Origin: Novosphingobium resinovorum
GTDB lineage: Bacteria > Pseudomonadota > Alphaproteobacteria > Sphingomonadales > Sphingomonadaceae
Length of the DNA: 64,000 nt
Direction of reading: 5' to 3'
NCBI RefSeq assembly: GCF_001742225.1
Contig: NZ_CP017075.1
Span: forward strand, 3,130,001-3,194,000
In this document: one piece after another, positions 17,435 to 31,396 of the stretch
Layout: every line of letters begins with the position of its first letter
Position numbering within the stretch: the stretch's first letter is position 1
The notes under the pieces: model-generated
Databases searched by the model: none
The model's input: the letters and a program-made list of their open reading frames with translations, nothing else
Told to the model about the DNA's origin: nothing
Made by a program: the position numbers and the translations under genes

Positions 17435-18310
17435 ATGAGCAAGGTAGCATTCGTCGGTCTGGGTGCCATGGGCATGCCGATGGCCCTCAATCTCCTGAAG
17501 GCGGGCCACGCCGTCACCGGTTTCGACCTTCGCACCGAGCCGATGGAGGCTCTGGTCAAGGCAGGCGGCTCCTCCGCCACCAGCGCGGCGGGCGCGGCCG
17601 AGGAAGCCGACGTGCTGATGCTGATGGTGGTCAACGCCGCGCAGGCCCGTTCGGTCCTGTTCGACGGCGGCGCGCTGGCGGCGCTGCCCGAACGCGCCGT
17701 GGTGCTGCTGACTGCGACCTGCCCGCCGATGGAAGTCGCCGCGATCGCATCCGAGGTCGAGGCCGCAGGCCGCCGTTTCGTCGATGCGCCGGTTTCGGGC
17801 GGTACGGCGGGGGCGAAGGCGGGCTCGCTGTCGATGATGGTCGCCTGTTCGGATGCGCTTTTCGCCGAACTCAATCCGGTGCTGTCGGGCGTCGGCGGCA
17901 AGCTGTTCCACGTCGGCCAGAACGCCGGGCAGGGCTCTGCGGTGAAGGTCGTCAACCAGCTGCTGTGCGGCGTCCACATCGCCGCCGCCGCCGAAGCCTT
18001 GGCGCTGGCGAAGCAGGTGGGCGTCGAACCCGCGATGGCGCTGGAGATCCTCGGTGGATCGGCGGCGGCGAGCTGGATGCTCAACGATCGCGGCCCGCGC
18101 ATGCTGGAGGCCGAGCCCGAAGTGACAAGCGCGATCGACATCTTCGTCAAGGACCTCGGCCTCGTGCTGGAGGCCGGACGCGGCGCCAGGGCGGCGACCC
18201 CGCTGGCGGCGCTGGCCCACCAGTTCTTCCTGAGTACCTCGGGGCGCGGCGACGGCACCGTCGACGACAGCCAGGTGATCCGCGCCTACGACCTGCTCAA
18301 CGGGGCCTGA
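17435..18310 (+). CDS. NAD(P)-dependent 3-hydroxyacid dehydrogenase (HIBADH family, LtnD-like)
   Basis: The protein is 291 aa from ATG 17435; ATG 17420 is also possible. The N-terminal Rossmann motif is VAFVGLGAMGMPMA. The substrate block DAPVSGGTAGA and the catalytic lysine in VKVVNQLLCG are those of beta-hydroxyacid dehydrogenases. The C-terminal DIFVKDLGLVLEAGR pattern resembles L-threonate dehydrogenase LtnD, as I remember that family. The usual threonate partners (OtnC aldolase, OtnK kinase, OtnI isomerase) are absent from this window, so the substrate may differ. It lies 18 bases after the permease and is surely in the same operon. Confidence 0.82.
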   Translation: MSKVAFVGLGAMGMPMALNLLKAGHAVTGFDLRTEPMEALVKAGGSSATSAAGAAEEADVLMLMVVNAAQARSVLFDGGALAALPERAVVLLTATCPPMEVAAIASEVEAAGRRFVDAPVSGGTAGAKAGSLSMMVACSDALFAELNPVLSGVGGKLFHVGQNAGQGSAVKVVNQLLCGVHIAAAAEALALAKQVGVEPAMALEILGGSAAASWMLNDRGPRMLEAEPEVTSAIDIFVKDLGLVLEAGRGARAATPLAALAHQFFLSTSGRGDGTVDDSQVIRAYDLLNGA

Positions 18311-18434
18311 GCGCCCAAACTCGCCCTAACCCCAACCCACGCTGAGACGGGCTGCCGGACCCACCGGCACGCCGCCGGGCGCGCGCATGCGCCCCGGCGA
18401 GCGGCCCGCTGCGTCCATCCGAGAGGACACCGAA

Positions 18435-19802
18435 ATGCCCGCAGCTACGCTTCCCCCGCCGCCGCCCTCGATCAAGGTCGTGCAGGTCGCCGCACGCGAT
18501 ACCAAGGACCAGACCTGGTCCACCGAAACCACGCCCAAGCAGTCGGAGCCGTTCGAACGATCGGGCCCGAAGACAACCGCCGCTTCCGCCCCGGCCGAAC
18601 AGCCGCACCTGCTGGGCGACTGGGCGGGCATCCGCACTTCGCTGGAGGACATCGGCATCAAGCCGACCATCAGCTACATCGGCTTCGTCGCGGGCAACCT
18701 GAATTCGGGCACCAGCAAGCAGGCGCAGTACGCCGGGCAGCTGGGCGCCGGTCTCGACTTCGACATGGGCAAGATTGCCGGGATCGAGGGCGGCACCTTC
18801 CGCGCCGCCGTCACCAACCGGCACGGCAACAACATCAACGACACCAACGACCTCGACCTGCTGCAGTACCCGCAGGGCGTGTTCGGCGCCGGGCAGATAT
18901 GGCGTCTGGCGGCGCTGTGGTATCAGCAGAAGCTGGGTCCTGCGGAGATCAAGCTGGGCAAGATGTCGATGGGCGAGGACTTCGGCTCCACCACCTGCCA
19001 CTTCCAGAGCCTGTACTTCTGCGGCGTCGTGCCGGGTCACACCAGCTTCAACTACTGGTACAACTTCCCCGTCACCACCTGGGGCGGCCGGGTGAAGGTG
19101 AAGGACAAGCTGGGCTACACGATGGTCGGCGTCTACCAGCGCAACGACAACAATTTCCCGCAGAACAAGGGCTTCTACATGGGCTTCAAGGGCCAGGGCG
19201 CCTTCGTCGCCGTGGAGCGCGGATTCGATGTGAAGCTGGGCGGCAACCCGAAACTGGCGGGCACGTACAAGGTCGGCGCGTTCTTCGACACCTCCAAGAG
19301 CAACAATCTCGTCTATGACGACAATGGCGGCTTTGCGCAGCTGACCGGCGACCCGCTCGCGCGTGAGCGTGGCCGCGCCAGCATCTACGCCGTCGCGCGC
19401 CAGCAATTCACCGCCGCCGATGCCGATGGCGCGGGCGCTCTGGAAGCTTTCTTCAACTTCGTGAGCGCCGACCACCGGACCAACAAGCTGGTCAATGTCA
19501 TCACAGCGGGCGTCACGTATTCGGGCCTGATCCCCGGACGCCCGAAGGACCAGATCGGCCTCGCCATCGGCCGCTCACGCGTGAACCGTAACTTGCGCGA
19601 CCTGCAGGACGCGCGCAACGCGGCACTGGGCGAAGACATCGAGCCGCAGAGCAACGAATATGCGATCGAGGCGAACTATTCGATTGCCCTGATGCCCGGC
19701 CTGAGCCTGCGCCCGAACCTGCAGTGGTACATCAATCCCGGCGGCCGCCAGGGCGCGAAGAACGTGCTGGTCGCGGGCACCGGCATTTTCGCGAACTTCT
19801 GA
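18435..19802 (+). CDS. OprB-family carbohydrate-selective porin
   Basis: The protein is 455 aa from ATG 18435, preceded by GAGAGGA. From about residue 60 it matches the start of mature OprB porins (LLGDWAGIRTSLEDIGI) and then shows alternating beta strands, ending in phenylalanine as outer-membrane barrels do. It would carry the operon's substrate across the outer membrane. The odd point is the N terminus: it is Pro-rich (PAATLPPPPPS) and polar, with no recognisable signal peptide in any frame nearby. Either export uses an unusual signal, the start is misplaced, or the copy has lost its leader. Confidence 0.83.
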   Translation: MPAATLPPPPPSIKVVQVAARDTKDQTWSTETTPKQSEPFERSGPKTTAASAPAEQPHLLGDWAGIRTSLEDIGIKPTISYIGFVAGNLNSGTSKQAQYAGQLGAGLDFDMGKIAGIEGGTFRAAVTNRHGNNINDTNDLDLLQYPQGVFGAGQIWRLAALWYQQKLGPAEIKLGKMSMGEDFGSTTCHFQSLYFCGVVPGHTSFNYWYNFPVTTWGGRVKVKDKLGYTMVGVYQRNDNNFPQNKGFYMGFKGQGAFVAVERGFDVKLGGNPKLAGTYKVGAFFDTSKSNNLVYDDNGGFAQLTGDPLARERGRASIYAVARQQFTAADADGAGALEAFFNFVSADHRTNKLVNVITAGVTYSGLIPGRPKDQIGLAIGRSRVNRNLRDLQDARNAALGEDIEPQSNEYAIEANYSIALMPGLSLRPNLQWYINPGGRQGAKNVLVAGTGIFANF

Positions 19803-19810
19803 CAGATGGC

Positions 19811-19847
19811 AAAAGGCCCCGCCGGATCGCTCCGGCGGGGCCTTTTT
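19811..19847 (+). terminator. Rho-independent terminator after the porin gene
   Basis: A 16-base stem (19811-19826 with 19831-19846) with a TCGC loop ends in TTTTT, nine bases after the porin stop. A sequence with the same core (GCCCCGCCGGATCGC..) ends rpoC. Confidence 0.88.
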
Positions 19848-19878
19848 CACGGTAAGGACGATGTCCTTTCCCGATGGA

Positions 19879-20457
19879 TCAGAAGTGCGCGACGACACCG
19901 GCCATCGGGCGGATGCTGTCGAAGTCGTACGTGTCGACTTCGAAGCGCAGACGCAGTCCGCCGTTGCCGGTCACGCCGCCCAGGCCGATGTCCTTGGGGC
20001 CGACTTCGACGCCGACGCCGTAGATCCAGTCCTTCTGGTCCGAATAGGCGCGTTTGCCGTTGACCCACTCGTGTCCGGCCGAGGCGTAGATCATGCCGCT
20101 ATCACCGGCGCGGGCGCCGACGCGGCCCTTCACGCCGTATTCCCAGTCGATGTCGCCGAAGCCCTTGGCGACGTTGCCTTCGGCACCGACGAAGACCGGG
20201 CCGAGCGGCACGTTCACACCCGCGACGCCCTGGATCAGCGCGCCGTTCATCTTGCCGCCGCGCGGGGAGCCGAACTCGCTGCGCTTGTCGTAGCTGTCAT
20301 AGCCGCCCATGATCCCGAAATAGGGCTCGATGCCGAAGGCGGGCGTGCCGTCAGGCGCGGTGGCCTCGGTGGTCGCCGAAGTATCGGCGTCCTGCGCGTA
20401 ACCGGCGACGGGAAGCGTGGCGATCAGGGCAGCCGCGCAGAGTGCAATCTTCTTCAT
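19879..20457 (-). CDS. Small outer-membrane beta-barrel protein (opacity/OmpA-barrel type)
   Basis: The protein is 192 aa. A clear signal peptide (MKKIALCAAALIATLPVAGYA, cut before QDAD) is followed by a Thr/Ala-rich linker and an eight-strand-like barrel. Repeated features include PYFGIMGGYDSYD and GVAGVNVPLGPVFVG, and the last residue is phenylalanine (GVVAHF), the usual BAM recognition end. The family is found in many sphingomonads as porin family or outer membrane beta-barrel protein; its exact task is unknown. It faces the porin gene and shares the terminator region with it. Confidence 0.82.
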   Translation of the reverse strand: MKKIALCAAALIATLPVAGYAQDADTSATTEATAPDGTPAFGIEPYFGIMGGYDSYDKRSEFGSPRGGKMNGALIQGVAGVNVPLGPVFVGAEGNVAKGFGDIDWEYGVKGRVGARAGDSGMIYASAGHEWVNGKRAYSDQKDWIYGVGVEVGPKDIGLGGVTGNGGLRLRFEVDTYDFDSIRPMAGVVAHF

Positions 20458-20864
20458 AACTCAAACTCCATCATGGCAGCCGGGGGGAAAGCGCCGCCAG
20501 TTGTACGAGGGATCGAGGGGCGCGGCATCGCTGCCGTGTCCGTACAGGGACGCAGCAAACGGCACCGCCGTGCGGGGGTAACGAGGTCTGTTCGCGTTGG
20601 GGTGACGGGATGGACCGGCAGCTATCGCGCTGCGCTGCCGCCGTGGCGGGAAAGGTCCATGTACCTGATCAACAACAGTTCGTGTGTCTTAGCTACCTTC
20701 GATCATCTCATGAGGGGAAACCCGAGGGTGCACGGGGGGTTCCGCTCAACTCGTCGATGGCGACGGATGTGTGACATTCATGCAACGAAAATTCCGTCGG
20801 AACTCACCTCCGTCATCCCTGCCTCTGCGGGGATGACGGAGATGTTAAGCCCGGGCGTCGAATG
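20458..20864. other. Intergenic region upstream of the outer-membrane gene
   Basis: About 400 bases without a gene. It must hold the promoter of the minus-strand outer-membrane gene, but I could not pick a convincing pair of boxes. The only clear structure is the palindrome at 20808-20841. Confidence 0.5.
20808..20841. repeat. Short palindrome (CGTCATCCC..GGGATGACG)
   Basis: A 15-base stem (20808-20822 with 20827-20841, one mismatch) shares its CGTCATCCC core with the inverted repeat at 1164-1290. Confidence 0.7.
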
Positions 20865-20897
20865 CAAAAAGCCCCGCCGGATCGCTCCGGCGGGGCT
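20865..20897 (-). terminator. Rho-independent terminator of rpoC
   Basis: A 12-base stem (20870-20881 with 20886-20897) with a TCGC loop is followed on the minus strand by TTTTT. It lies 27 bases beyond the rpoC stop and ends the rpoB-rpoC transcript. Confidence 0.85.
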
Positions 20898-20923
20898 CTT
20901 CAATTTGCCCGGGGCGGTGAGGC

Positions 20924-25222
<4,299 letters not shown>

Positions 25223-25300
25223 AGTTTTATCCCTCTAGAGGGTGAAATCTTGTCTGGGGGGGAGAGGGTAGGGGCGAGGCCGAAGCCCCGCCCGAAATCC

Positions 25301-28300
25301 TTACTCCGCCGCCAGGGCGACGCCGTCGTCGTCTTCGGCATCGTCGTGGCTGGTCAGCTCGACGTTGAGACCCAGCGAGCGCATTTCCTTGACGAGAACG
25401 TTGAAGCTCTCGGGAATGCCGGCCTCGAAGGTGTCGTCGCCCTTGACGATCGCTTCGTAGACCTTGGTGCGGCCGACCACGTCGTCCGACTTCACCGTCA
25501 GCATTTCCTGCAGGGTATATGCGGCGCCGTAGGCCTGGAGAGCCCAGACCTCCATCTCACCGAAGCGCTGGCCGCCGAACTGCGCCTTACCGCCCAGCGG
25601 CTGCTGGGTGACGAGCGAGTACGGACCGATCGAACGGGCGTGGATCTTGTCGTCGACAAGGTGGTGCAGCTTGAGCACGTACTTCATGCCCACGGTCACC
25701 TTGCGGTCGAACCGGTCGCCGGTGCGGCCGTCGAACAGGTCCACCTGGCCCGACTCGTCCAGCCCGGCGAGGCGGAGCATGTCGGTGACGTCCTTCTCGA
25801 CCGCGCCGTCGAACACCGGCGAGCCCATCGGCACGCCCTTGCGGACGGAGTCGGCGAACTCGATGATCTGGTCGTCCGTGCGCGTCGCGATGTCTTCGGC
25901 GTAGTTGTCGCCGTAGATTTCGGTCAGCAGTTCACGAACGGCCTCGGGCGGCTGCCCTGCGACCGGGTTGGGGTTGGCCACGCGCCATGCGTCCAGAGCA
26001 TCGCCGATGCGCTTGCCCAGACCGCGTGCGGCCCAGCCAAGGTGCGTCTCGAAGATCTGGCCCACGTTCATGCGCGAAGGCACGCCGAGCGGGTTCATGA
26101 CGAAGTCGACGGGGGTGCCGTCTTCCAGGAAGGGCATGTCTTCCAGCGGCAGGATGCGGCTGATGATACCCTTGTTGCCGTGACGGCCGGCCATCTTGTC
26201 GCCCGGCTGCAGCTTGCGCTTCACCGCGACGAAGACCTTGACCATCTTCAGGACGCCCGGAGCCAGCTCGTCGCCGCGCTCCAGCTTTTCCTTGCGGTCC
26301 TCGAACTTCTCCTGGATCGCCTTGACGGTGAGGTCGTACTGGGTCTTGACCGCTTCGAGCTGCGACTGGACGTGGTCGTCGGCAACGCCGAACTTCCACC
26401 ACTCGTGACGCTCGACTTCGGCCAGCACCTCGTCGGTGATGTCCACGCCCTTCTTGAGGCCCTTGGGCGCCGAGGTGGCGACCTGGCCGAGGAGCATGTC
26501 CTTCAGACGGTTGTAGGTGGCGCGGTTGAGGATCGCACGCTCGTCCTCGCGGTCCTTGGCGAGGCGTTCGATTTCCTCGTTCTGGATCGCGCGGGTACGG
26601 TCGTCGACCTCGATGCCGTGGCGGTTGAAGACGCGCACGTCGACGATGGTGCCCGAAACGCCCGGCGGCAGACGCAGCGAAGTGTCGCGGACGTCCGAAG
26701 CCTTTTCACCGAAGATGGCGCGCAGGAGCTTTTCTTCCGGCGTCATCGGGCTTTCGCCCTTCGGGGTGATCTTGCCGACGAGGATGTCACCGGGGTGAAC
26801 CTCGGCGCCCACGTAGACGATGCCCGCTTCGTCGAGGTTGCGCAGGGCTTCCTCGCCGACGTTCGGGATGTCGCGGGTGATGTCTTCAGGACCCAGCTTG
26901 GTGTCGCGGGCCATCACCTCGAACTCGTCGATGTGGATCGACGTGAACACGTCGTCCTTCACGATGCGCTCGGAGATGAGGATGGAGTCCTCGTAGTTGT
27001 AGCCGTTCCAGGGCATGAACGCGACGAGCACGTTGCGGCCCAGCGCCAGCTCGCCGAACTCGGTCGACGGGCCGTCGGCGATGATCGTGCCGGTCTCGAC
27101 CAGCTCGCCCACCTTCACCAGCGGGCGCTGGTTGATGCAGGTCGACTGGTTGGAACGCTCGAACTTCTGCAGGCGGTAGATGTCGACGCCCGACTTGCCG
27201 GCTTCGATGTCGCCCGAGGCGCGGATGACGATACGGGTCGCATCGACCTGGTCGACGATGCCGGCGCGCAAGGCCGAGATCGCGGCGCCCGAGTCACGAG
27301 CGACGGTCTCTTCCATGCCGGTGCCGACGTAAGGCGCATCGGCCTTCACGAGCGGCACGGCCTGACGCTGCATGTTCGAGCCCATGAGAGCGCGGTTGGC
27401 GTCGTCGTTTTCCAGGAACGGGATGAGCGATGCGGCGACCGAGACGAGCTGCTTGGGCGAAACGTCCATCAGCGTGATCTGGTCGCGCGGGCTCATCACG
27501 AATTCGCCGTTCTGGCGAGCCGAGACGAGTTCCTCGACGAACGAGCCGTCACCGGTCAGTTCGGCCGAAGCCTGCGCGACGGTGTGCTTCTGCTCTTCCA
27601 TCGCCGAGAGGTAGACGACGTCCTTGGTCACCTTGCCGTCGAGCACCTTGCGGTACGGCGTCTCGATGAAGCCGTACTTGTTGACGCGCGCGAAGGTCGA
27701 CAGCGAGTTGATCAGACCGATGTTCGGGCCTTCCGGCGTTTCGATCGGGCAGATGCGGCCGTAGTGGGTCGGGTGAACGTCGCGGACTTCGAAGCCGGCG
27801 CGCTCACGGGTCAGACCGCCCGGGCCCAAGGCCGAAACACGGCGCTTGTGGGTGACTTCCGAAAGCGGGTTGGTCTGGTCCATGAACTGCGAGAGCTGCG
27901 AGGAACCGAAGAACTCGCGAACGGCAGCCACGGCGGGCTTGGCGTTGATGAGGTCGTTCGGCATGACCGTCGACACGTCCACCGACGACATGCGCTCCTT
28001 CACGGCGCGCTCCATGCGCAGCAGGCCGACGCGGTACTGGTTTTCCAGCAACTCGCCCACCGAACGCACGCGGCGGTTGCCGAGGTTGTCGATGTCGTCG
28101 ATCTCGCCCTTGCCGTCCTTCAGGCCGACAAGCTCCTTCACCACGGCGAGGATATCCTCGACGCGCAGGGTGGTGACGGTGTCCTCGGCATCGAGGCCGA
28201 GGCGCATGTTCATCTTGACGCGGCCAACGGCCGAGAGGTCGTAGCGGTCGGCGTCGAAGAACAGGCCGTCGAACAGGGCTTCGGCGGTTTCCTTCGTCGG

Positions 28301-29467
28301 CGGCTCGCCCGGACGCATGACCTTGTAGATCGCTTCCAGACCCATATCGCGATTCTCGGCCTTGTCGGCCTTCATCGTGTTGCGGATCCAGGGACCGGTG
28401 TTGACTTCGTCGATGTCGAGCAGGTCGATCTGGTCGAAGCCCGCCGCGTCGAGCGCGTCGAGGTTTTCCGGCGTCACTTCATCACCGGCTTCGATGTAGA
28501 TGCGGCCGGTCGACTCGTCGATCAGGTCCTTGGCGGAATAGCGGCCGAAGATTTCCTCGGTCGGCAGCAGCAGCTCTTCCAGACCGTCCTTCTGCGCCTT
28601 GTTCGCGGCGCGCGGGGAGATCTTGGTGCCGGCGGCAAACACGACTTCGCCCGACTTCGCATCGACGATGTCGAAGGTCGGCTTCGCGCCGCGCCATGCC
28701 TCGGGAGTGTAGGGCAGCTGCCAGCCGCCCGAGCCGCGCTTCCACGACATGGTGGCGTAGAAGTGGTTCAGCACCTGCTCGCCGTCGAGACCCAGCGCGT
28801 AGAGCAGCGAGGTGACGGGCAGCTTGCGCTTGCGGTCGATGCGGACGTTGACGATGTCCTTGGCGTCGAACTCGAAGTCGAGCCACGAACCGCGGTACGG
28901 AATCACGCGGGCGGCGAAGAGGAACTTGCCCGAAGCGTGGGTCTTGCCGCGGTCATGGTCGAACAGGACGCCCGGCGAACGGTGCATCTGCGAGACGATG
29001 ACGCGCTCGGTGCCGTTGATGAAGAAGGTGCCGTTCTCCGTCATCAGGGGCATGTCGCCCATGTAGACGTCCTGCTCCTTGATATCGAGGACCGAGCGGG
29101 TCTCGGTCTCGGCGTCGACCTCGAACACGATGAGGCGAAGCGTGACCTTCATCGGTGCGGCGTAGGTGATGCCGCGCTGGCGGCACTCGGTCACGTCGTA
29201 CTTGGGGTCTTCCAGCTCGTAGTGGACGAAGTCCAGCTCGCTGGTGCCCGCGAAGTCGCGGATCGGGAACACCGAACGCAGGGTCTTTTCGAGGCCCGAG
29301 ACGTAGCCGACCGACGGGTCCGAGCGCAGGAACTGCTCGTAGCTCTCGCGCTGGACTTCGATCAGGTTGGGCATCTGGACGACTTCGTGGATGTCGCCGA
29401 AGATCTTGCGGATGCGCTTCTTTGCAGTGCGCACCAGCGGGGTGGTGTCGATGGGCTTGGTGGCCAT
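25301..29467 (-). CDS. rpoB: DNA-directed RNA polymerase subunit beta
   Basis: The second-largest core subunit, 1388 aa. It starts at ATG 29467 ([11 protein letters not shown]); the frame is open upstream, but only this start fits the family. The rifampicin region reads [15 protein letters not shown] followed by [12 protein letters not shown], with the residues normally required for drug binding (Q, D, H, R, S) intact, so the sequence predicts a rifampicin-sensitive enzyme. The catalytic-site region [16 protein letters not shown] is present as [12 protein letters not shown]. Unlike in most bacteria, rplJ-rplL are not directly upstream. Confidence 0.98.
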   Translation of the reverse strand: MATKPIDTTPLVRTAKKRIRKIFGDIHEVVQMPNLIEVQRESYEQFLRSDPSVGYVSGLEKTLRSVFPIRDFAGTSELDFVHYELEDPKYDVTECRQRGITYAAPMKVTLRLIVFEVDAETETRSVLDIKEQDVYMGDMPLMTENGTFFINGTERVIVSQMHRSPGVLFDHDRGKTHASGKFLFAARVIPYRGSWLDFEFDAKDIVNVRIDRKRKLPVTSLLYALGLDGEQVLNHFYATMSWKRGSGGWQLPYTPEAWRGAKPTFDIVDAKSGEVVFAAGTKISPRAANKAQKDGLEELLLPTEEIFGRYSAKDLIDESTGRIYIEAGDEVTPENLDALDAAGFDQIDLLDIDEVNTGPWIRNTMKADKAENRDMGLEAIYKVMRPGEPPTKETAEALFDGLFFDADRYDLSAVGRVKMNMRLGLDAEDTVTTLRVEDILAVVKELVGLKDGKGEIDDIDNLGNRRVRSVGELLENQYRVGLLRMERAVKERMSSVDVSTVMPNDLINAKPAVAAVREFFGSSQLSQFMDQTNPLSEVTHKRRVSALGPGGLTRERAGFEVRDVHPTHYGRICPIETPEGPNIGLINSLSTFARVNKYGFIETPYRKVLDGKVTKDVVYLSAMEEQKHTVAQASAELTGDGSFVEELVSARQNGEFVMSPRDQITLMDVSPKQLVSVAASLIPFLENDDANRALMGSNMQRQAVPLVKADAPYVGTGMEETVARDSGAAISALRAGIVDQVDATRIVIRASGDIEAGKSGVDIYRLQKFERSNQSTCINQRPLVKVGELVETGTIIADGPSTEFGELALGRNVLVAFMPWNGYNYEDSILISERIVKDDVFTSIHIDEFEVMARDTKLGPEDITRDIPNVGEEALRNLDEAGIVYVGAEVHPGDILVGKITPKGESPMTPEEKLLRAIFGEKASDVRDTSLRLPPGVSGTIVDVRVFNRHGIEVDDRTRAIQNEEIERLAKDREDERAILNRATYNRLKDMLLGQVATSAPKGLKKGVDITDEVLAEVERHEWWKFGVADDHVQSQLEAVKTQYDLTVKAIQEKFEDRKEKLERGDELAPGVLKMVKVFVAVKRKLQPGDKMAGRHGNKGIISRILPLEDMPFLEDGTPVDFVMNPLGVPSRMNVGQIFETHLGWAARGLGKRIGDALDAWRVANPNPVAGQPPEAVRELLTEIYGDNYAEDIATRTDDQIIEFADSVRKGVPMGSPVFDGAVEKDVTDMLRLAGLDESGQVDLFDGRTGDRFDRKVTVGMKYVLKLHHLVDDKIHARSIGPYSLVTQQPLGGKAQFGGQRFGEMEVWALQAYGAAYTLQEMLTVKSDDVVGRTKVYEAIVKGDDTFEAGIPESFNVLVKEMRSLGLNVELTSHDDAEDDDGVALAAE

Positions 29468-29722
29468 GAGCTGGTCTTTGCCTCTTCGTGTGAGGGCCGA
29501 GTCGCAAGGGACACGGCCTTCGTAAAAATTCGTCGTCGCGAGTGACGTCGCCTGCCCGAAAGCAGACCATCCGGAACGCAAGAAAGGCCGCCTGGCACGC
29601 GGATTCCCGGGTTTCGGGTCTCCATGCGGCCTGCAGCCTTCCACGTCGGATGAAATCCCGATCGCCTCCTTCCCGGGCGTGTCCCCGCGCATGGACATGC
29701 CTTGCTCGAAGCGATCGAGCGA
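29468..29722 (-). other. Long 5' leader of rpoB
   Basis: If transcription starts near 29722, the rpoB mRNA has about 255 untranslated bases. Several GC-rich hairpins can form, but I recognise no named leader element. A regulatory role is possible and unproven. Confidence 0.4.
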
Positions 29723-29728
29723 GGCCGC

Positions 29729-29757
29729 CATATAGGAGCCGGGGTGCGGGGTGTCAA
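29729..29757 (-). promoter_or_regulatory. Promoter of the rpoB-rpoC operon
   Basis: On the minus strand TTGACA (29752-29757) is followed by 17 bases and TATATG (29729-29734). This is the same box pair as at 693-721. A start near 29722 is expected. Confidence 0.65.
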
Positions 29758-29912
29758 ACGGCGTGAACGGGCGAATGCCGTTAATCTGGCGTAAATCCGC
29801 CGAAAACCGTGTTCTTGCCGAAAGCATCAACTCGTCGCAGGAGGTCGGTCGGACCGTCCCGTATTCCGCACTTGCGAAAGGACTTTTGCACAGGGCGCGC
29901 ATTGTTTCCGGT

Positions 29913-31019
29913 ATGATACACTTTTCCGTCCCCCGCTCGCCCAGCGCACTGACCGCGATTGCCGCTGTCCTCGCGCTTTCCGCAATCCCGGCCGCTGCGC
30001 AGGAAGTGCAGGCTCCCGCGACGACGCCTTCGCTGTCACTGCCGCAGGATATAAGCGCTACGCCGCCTTCCGCCGCTCCGGCGACCACGCCGAACGTCAC
30101 GCTGCCGCCTGAATCGACCGCGCCGCCCAACGTGCCCACCGACACTGCCACCACGGCGGGCACGGCACCGACTTCGGTGACGCCGACGCAGCAGCAGACT
30201 GTCGTTCTGCCTGACGTGCCGCCGCCCGCCACTCCCGATGAGGCTGCAGCCGAACCGTCGAGCACGGCGGCGCGGACGCGTACAACGACCCGCGTTTCTG
30301 CCGCGCCGCGCGCCGAACGCGCCGCGCCGGTGCAGCCAACTGTCCCGACCGCTCAGGATAACGGCACTGCAGGCGATGGCACGCTGGCTCAAGGTTCCGT
30401 TCCGCCCGCAGCTCCGGCTCCCGCGCGCGCCGAAGTCTCGCCGCCTGCCGCCCAGCCAGCGCCGCCGACCACCGACGGCGATGGCTTCCCGGTGGCCGAA
30501 GTCGCCGGCATTCTTGCCGCGCTTGGCGTGGCGGGCCTGGGCATCGCCGCGATGCGTCGCCGTCGCTCCGATCCGGTCTACGAGGAGGCCGAGTATGTGC
30601 CCGAGCCGCTTGAGCCGGTGGGCACGGTCGCACCGGTTCCGGCCCCCGCGCCAGTCGTCGAAGCGGTGCAGCCTGCAGTCGCCGAGCCCATCGTTGCCGA
30701 ACCCGCTCCGGTGCAGCGTGATCGCGTGATCGCGGGCAATTCGGCCACGGCGATCCTTGCGGCCTCGCCGCTGCCGCAGACGGCAGAGGAGCGCTACGAA
30801 CTGCTCGACGCCATGGCCGCCGCCGAGCCTGACGAGGGCAACCCGTTCACCTCGCGCAAGGGCCGCCTGCGTCGCGCCCGCCTGCAATTGCAGCACCGCG
30901 AGCACCTCGAAGCCAAGGGCAAGGCTGGAAACCGCTTCGACTTCCGCACCTACAGGCCGTCGATCAAGACTCCCGGGGCCTCCACCCCTGCAACCAATCG
31001 GGAACTTACCGACGCCTGA
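29913..31019 (+). CDS. Exported Pro/Ala/Thr-rich protein with one membrane helix
   Basis: The protein is 368 aa from ATG 29913. A signal peptide ([20 protein letters not shown]) is followed by about 150 residues rich in Pro, Ala and Thr. A hydrophobic helix follows ([18 protein letters not shown], about residues 192-209) with an RRRR stop-transfer signal. A further Pro/Val/Glu-rich stretch and a basic C-terminal helix region ([19 protein letters not shown]) end the protein. This gives a secreted flexible stalk anchored in the inner membrane with a cytoplasmic tail. No known domain is visible. The name LPXTG-like that such proteins sometimes receive would be misleading: there is no sortase motif. 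Confidence 0.7.
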   Translation: MIHFSVPRSPSALTAIAAVLALSAIPAAAQEVQAPATTPSLSLPQDISATPPSAAPATTPNVTLPPESTAPPNVPTDTATTAGTAPTSVTPTQQQTVVLPDVPPPATPDEAAAEPSSTAARTRTTTRVSAAPRAERAAPVQPTVPTAQDNGTAGDGTLAQGSVPPAAPAPARAEVSPPAAQPAPPTTDGDGFPVAEVAGILAALGVAGLGIAAMRRRRSDPVYEEAEYVPEPLEPVGTVAPVPAPAPVVEAVQPAVAEPIVAEPAPVQRDRVIAGNSATAILAASPLPQTAEERYELLDAMAAAEPDEGNPFTSRKGRLRRARLQLQHREHLEAKGKAGNRFDFRTYRPSIKTPGASTPATNRELTDA

Positions 31020-31070
31020 CCGGCCCGGCCCGCCGGTTGTCACGCCCGGCGAAATGGTCGAGCCCCAACG

Positions 31071-31103
31071 GGGGCGGCTCCAGACCGGAGCCGCCCCTTT
31101 TTT
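31071..31103 (+). terminator. Rho-independent terminator
   Basis: An 11-base stem (31071-31081 with 31087-31097) with a 5-base loop is followed by TTTTTT. It ends the transcript of the 29913-31019 gene. Confidence 0.88.
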
Positions 31104-31120
31104 GCGCGCCCATCGGCAAC

Positions 31121-31193
31121 ATATCGTTTTTCGATATTATTGATTGACGATATGAAGAATCGGATTTATTGAATTTCGATATCAAGCATATCG
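31121..31193. promoter_or_regulatory. Operator array with repeated ATATCG/CGATAT
   Basis: ATATCG-N5-CGATAT lies at 31121-31137, a single CGATAT at 31148-31153, and the reversed dyad CGATAT-N5-ATATCG at 31177-31193. They stand in front of a small ORF and the DUF2975/XRE pair. The XRE-type protein of this operon is the obvious candidate binder. Confidence 0.55.
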
Positions 31194-31204
31194 GAGAACG
31201 AACA

Positions 31205-31372
31205 ATGATCCGCCCTGACACGCACCGGATGGCACCGCCTCTGCTCTCGCTGCTCCTTGCGACGCTCTTTCTGGCCGGCTTCTGGCTCCCCACCGTCACG
31301 GCCCCCGCCGAGGCATCGGCCCACGGGCAAGTGATCGTCATCGGAGCGCGGGTTGTCCCCGCGCTCATGTGA
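31205..31372 (+). CDS. Small hydrophobic protein, first ORF before DUF2975
   Basis: A 55 aa frame with ATG 31205 and GGAG eight bases upstream. The peptide has a basic N terminus and one long hydrophobic stretch (PLLSLLLATLFLAGFWL) followed by PAEASAHG, which looks like a signal peptide or a single membrane anchor. It begins directly after the operator array and ends 24 bases before the DUF2975 start, so it belongs to that operon. No homologue is recognised. It could be a real small membrane protein or a leader peptide. Confidence 0.5.
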   Translation: MIRPDTHRMAPPLLSLLLATLFLAGFWLPTVTAPAEASAHGQVIVIGARVVPALM

Positions 31373-31396
31373 TCCGGACGGGAAGGAAACCAGACG

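Noticed and set aside
16421..18220. A 599-codon minus-strand frame
   Set aside because: It is antisense to the MFS permease and dehydrogenase genes, with shadow composition and no conserved motif.
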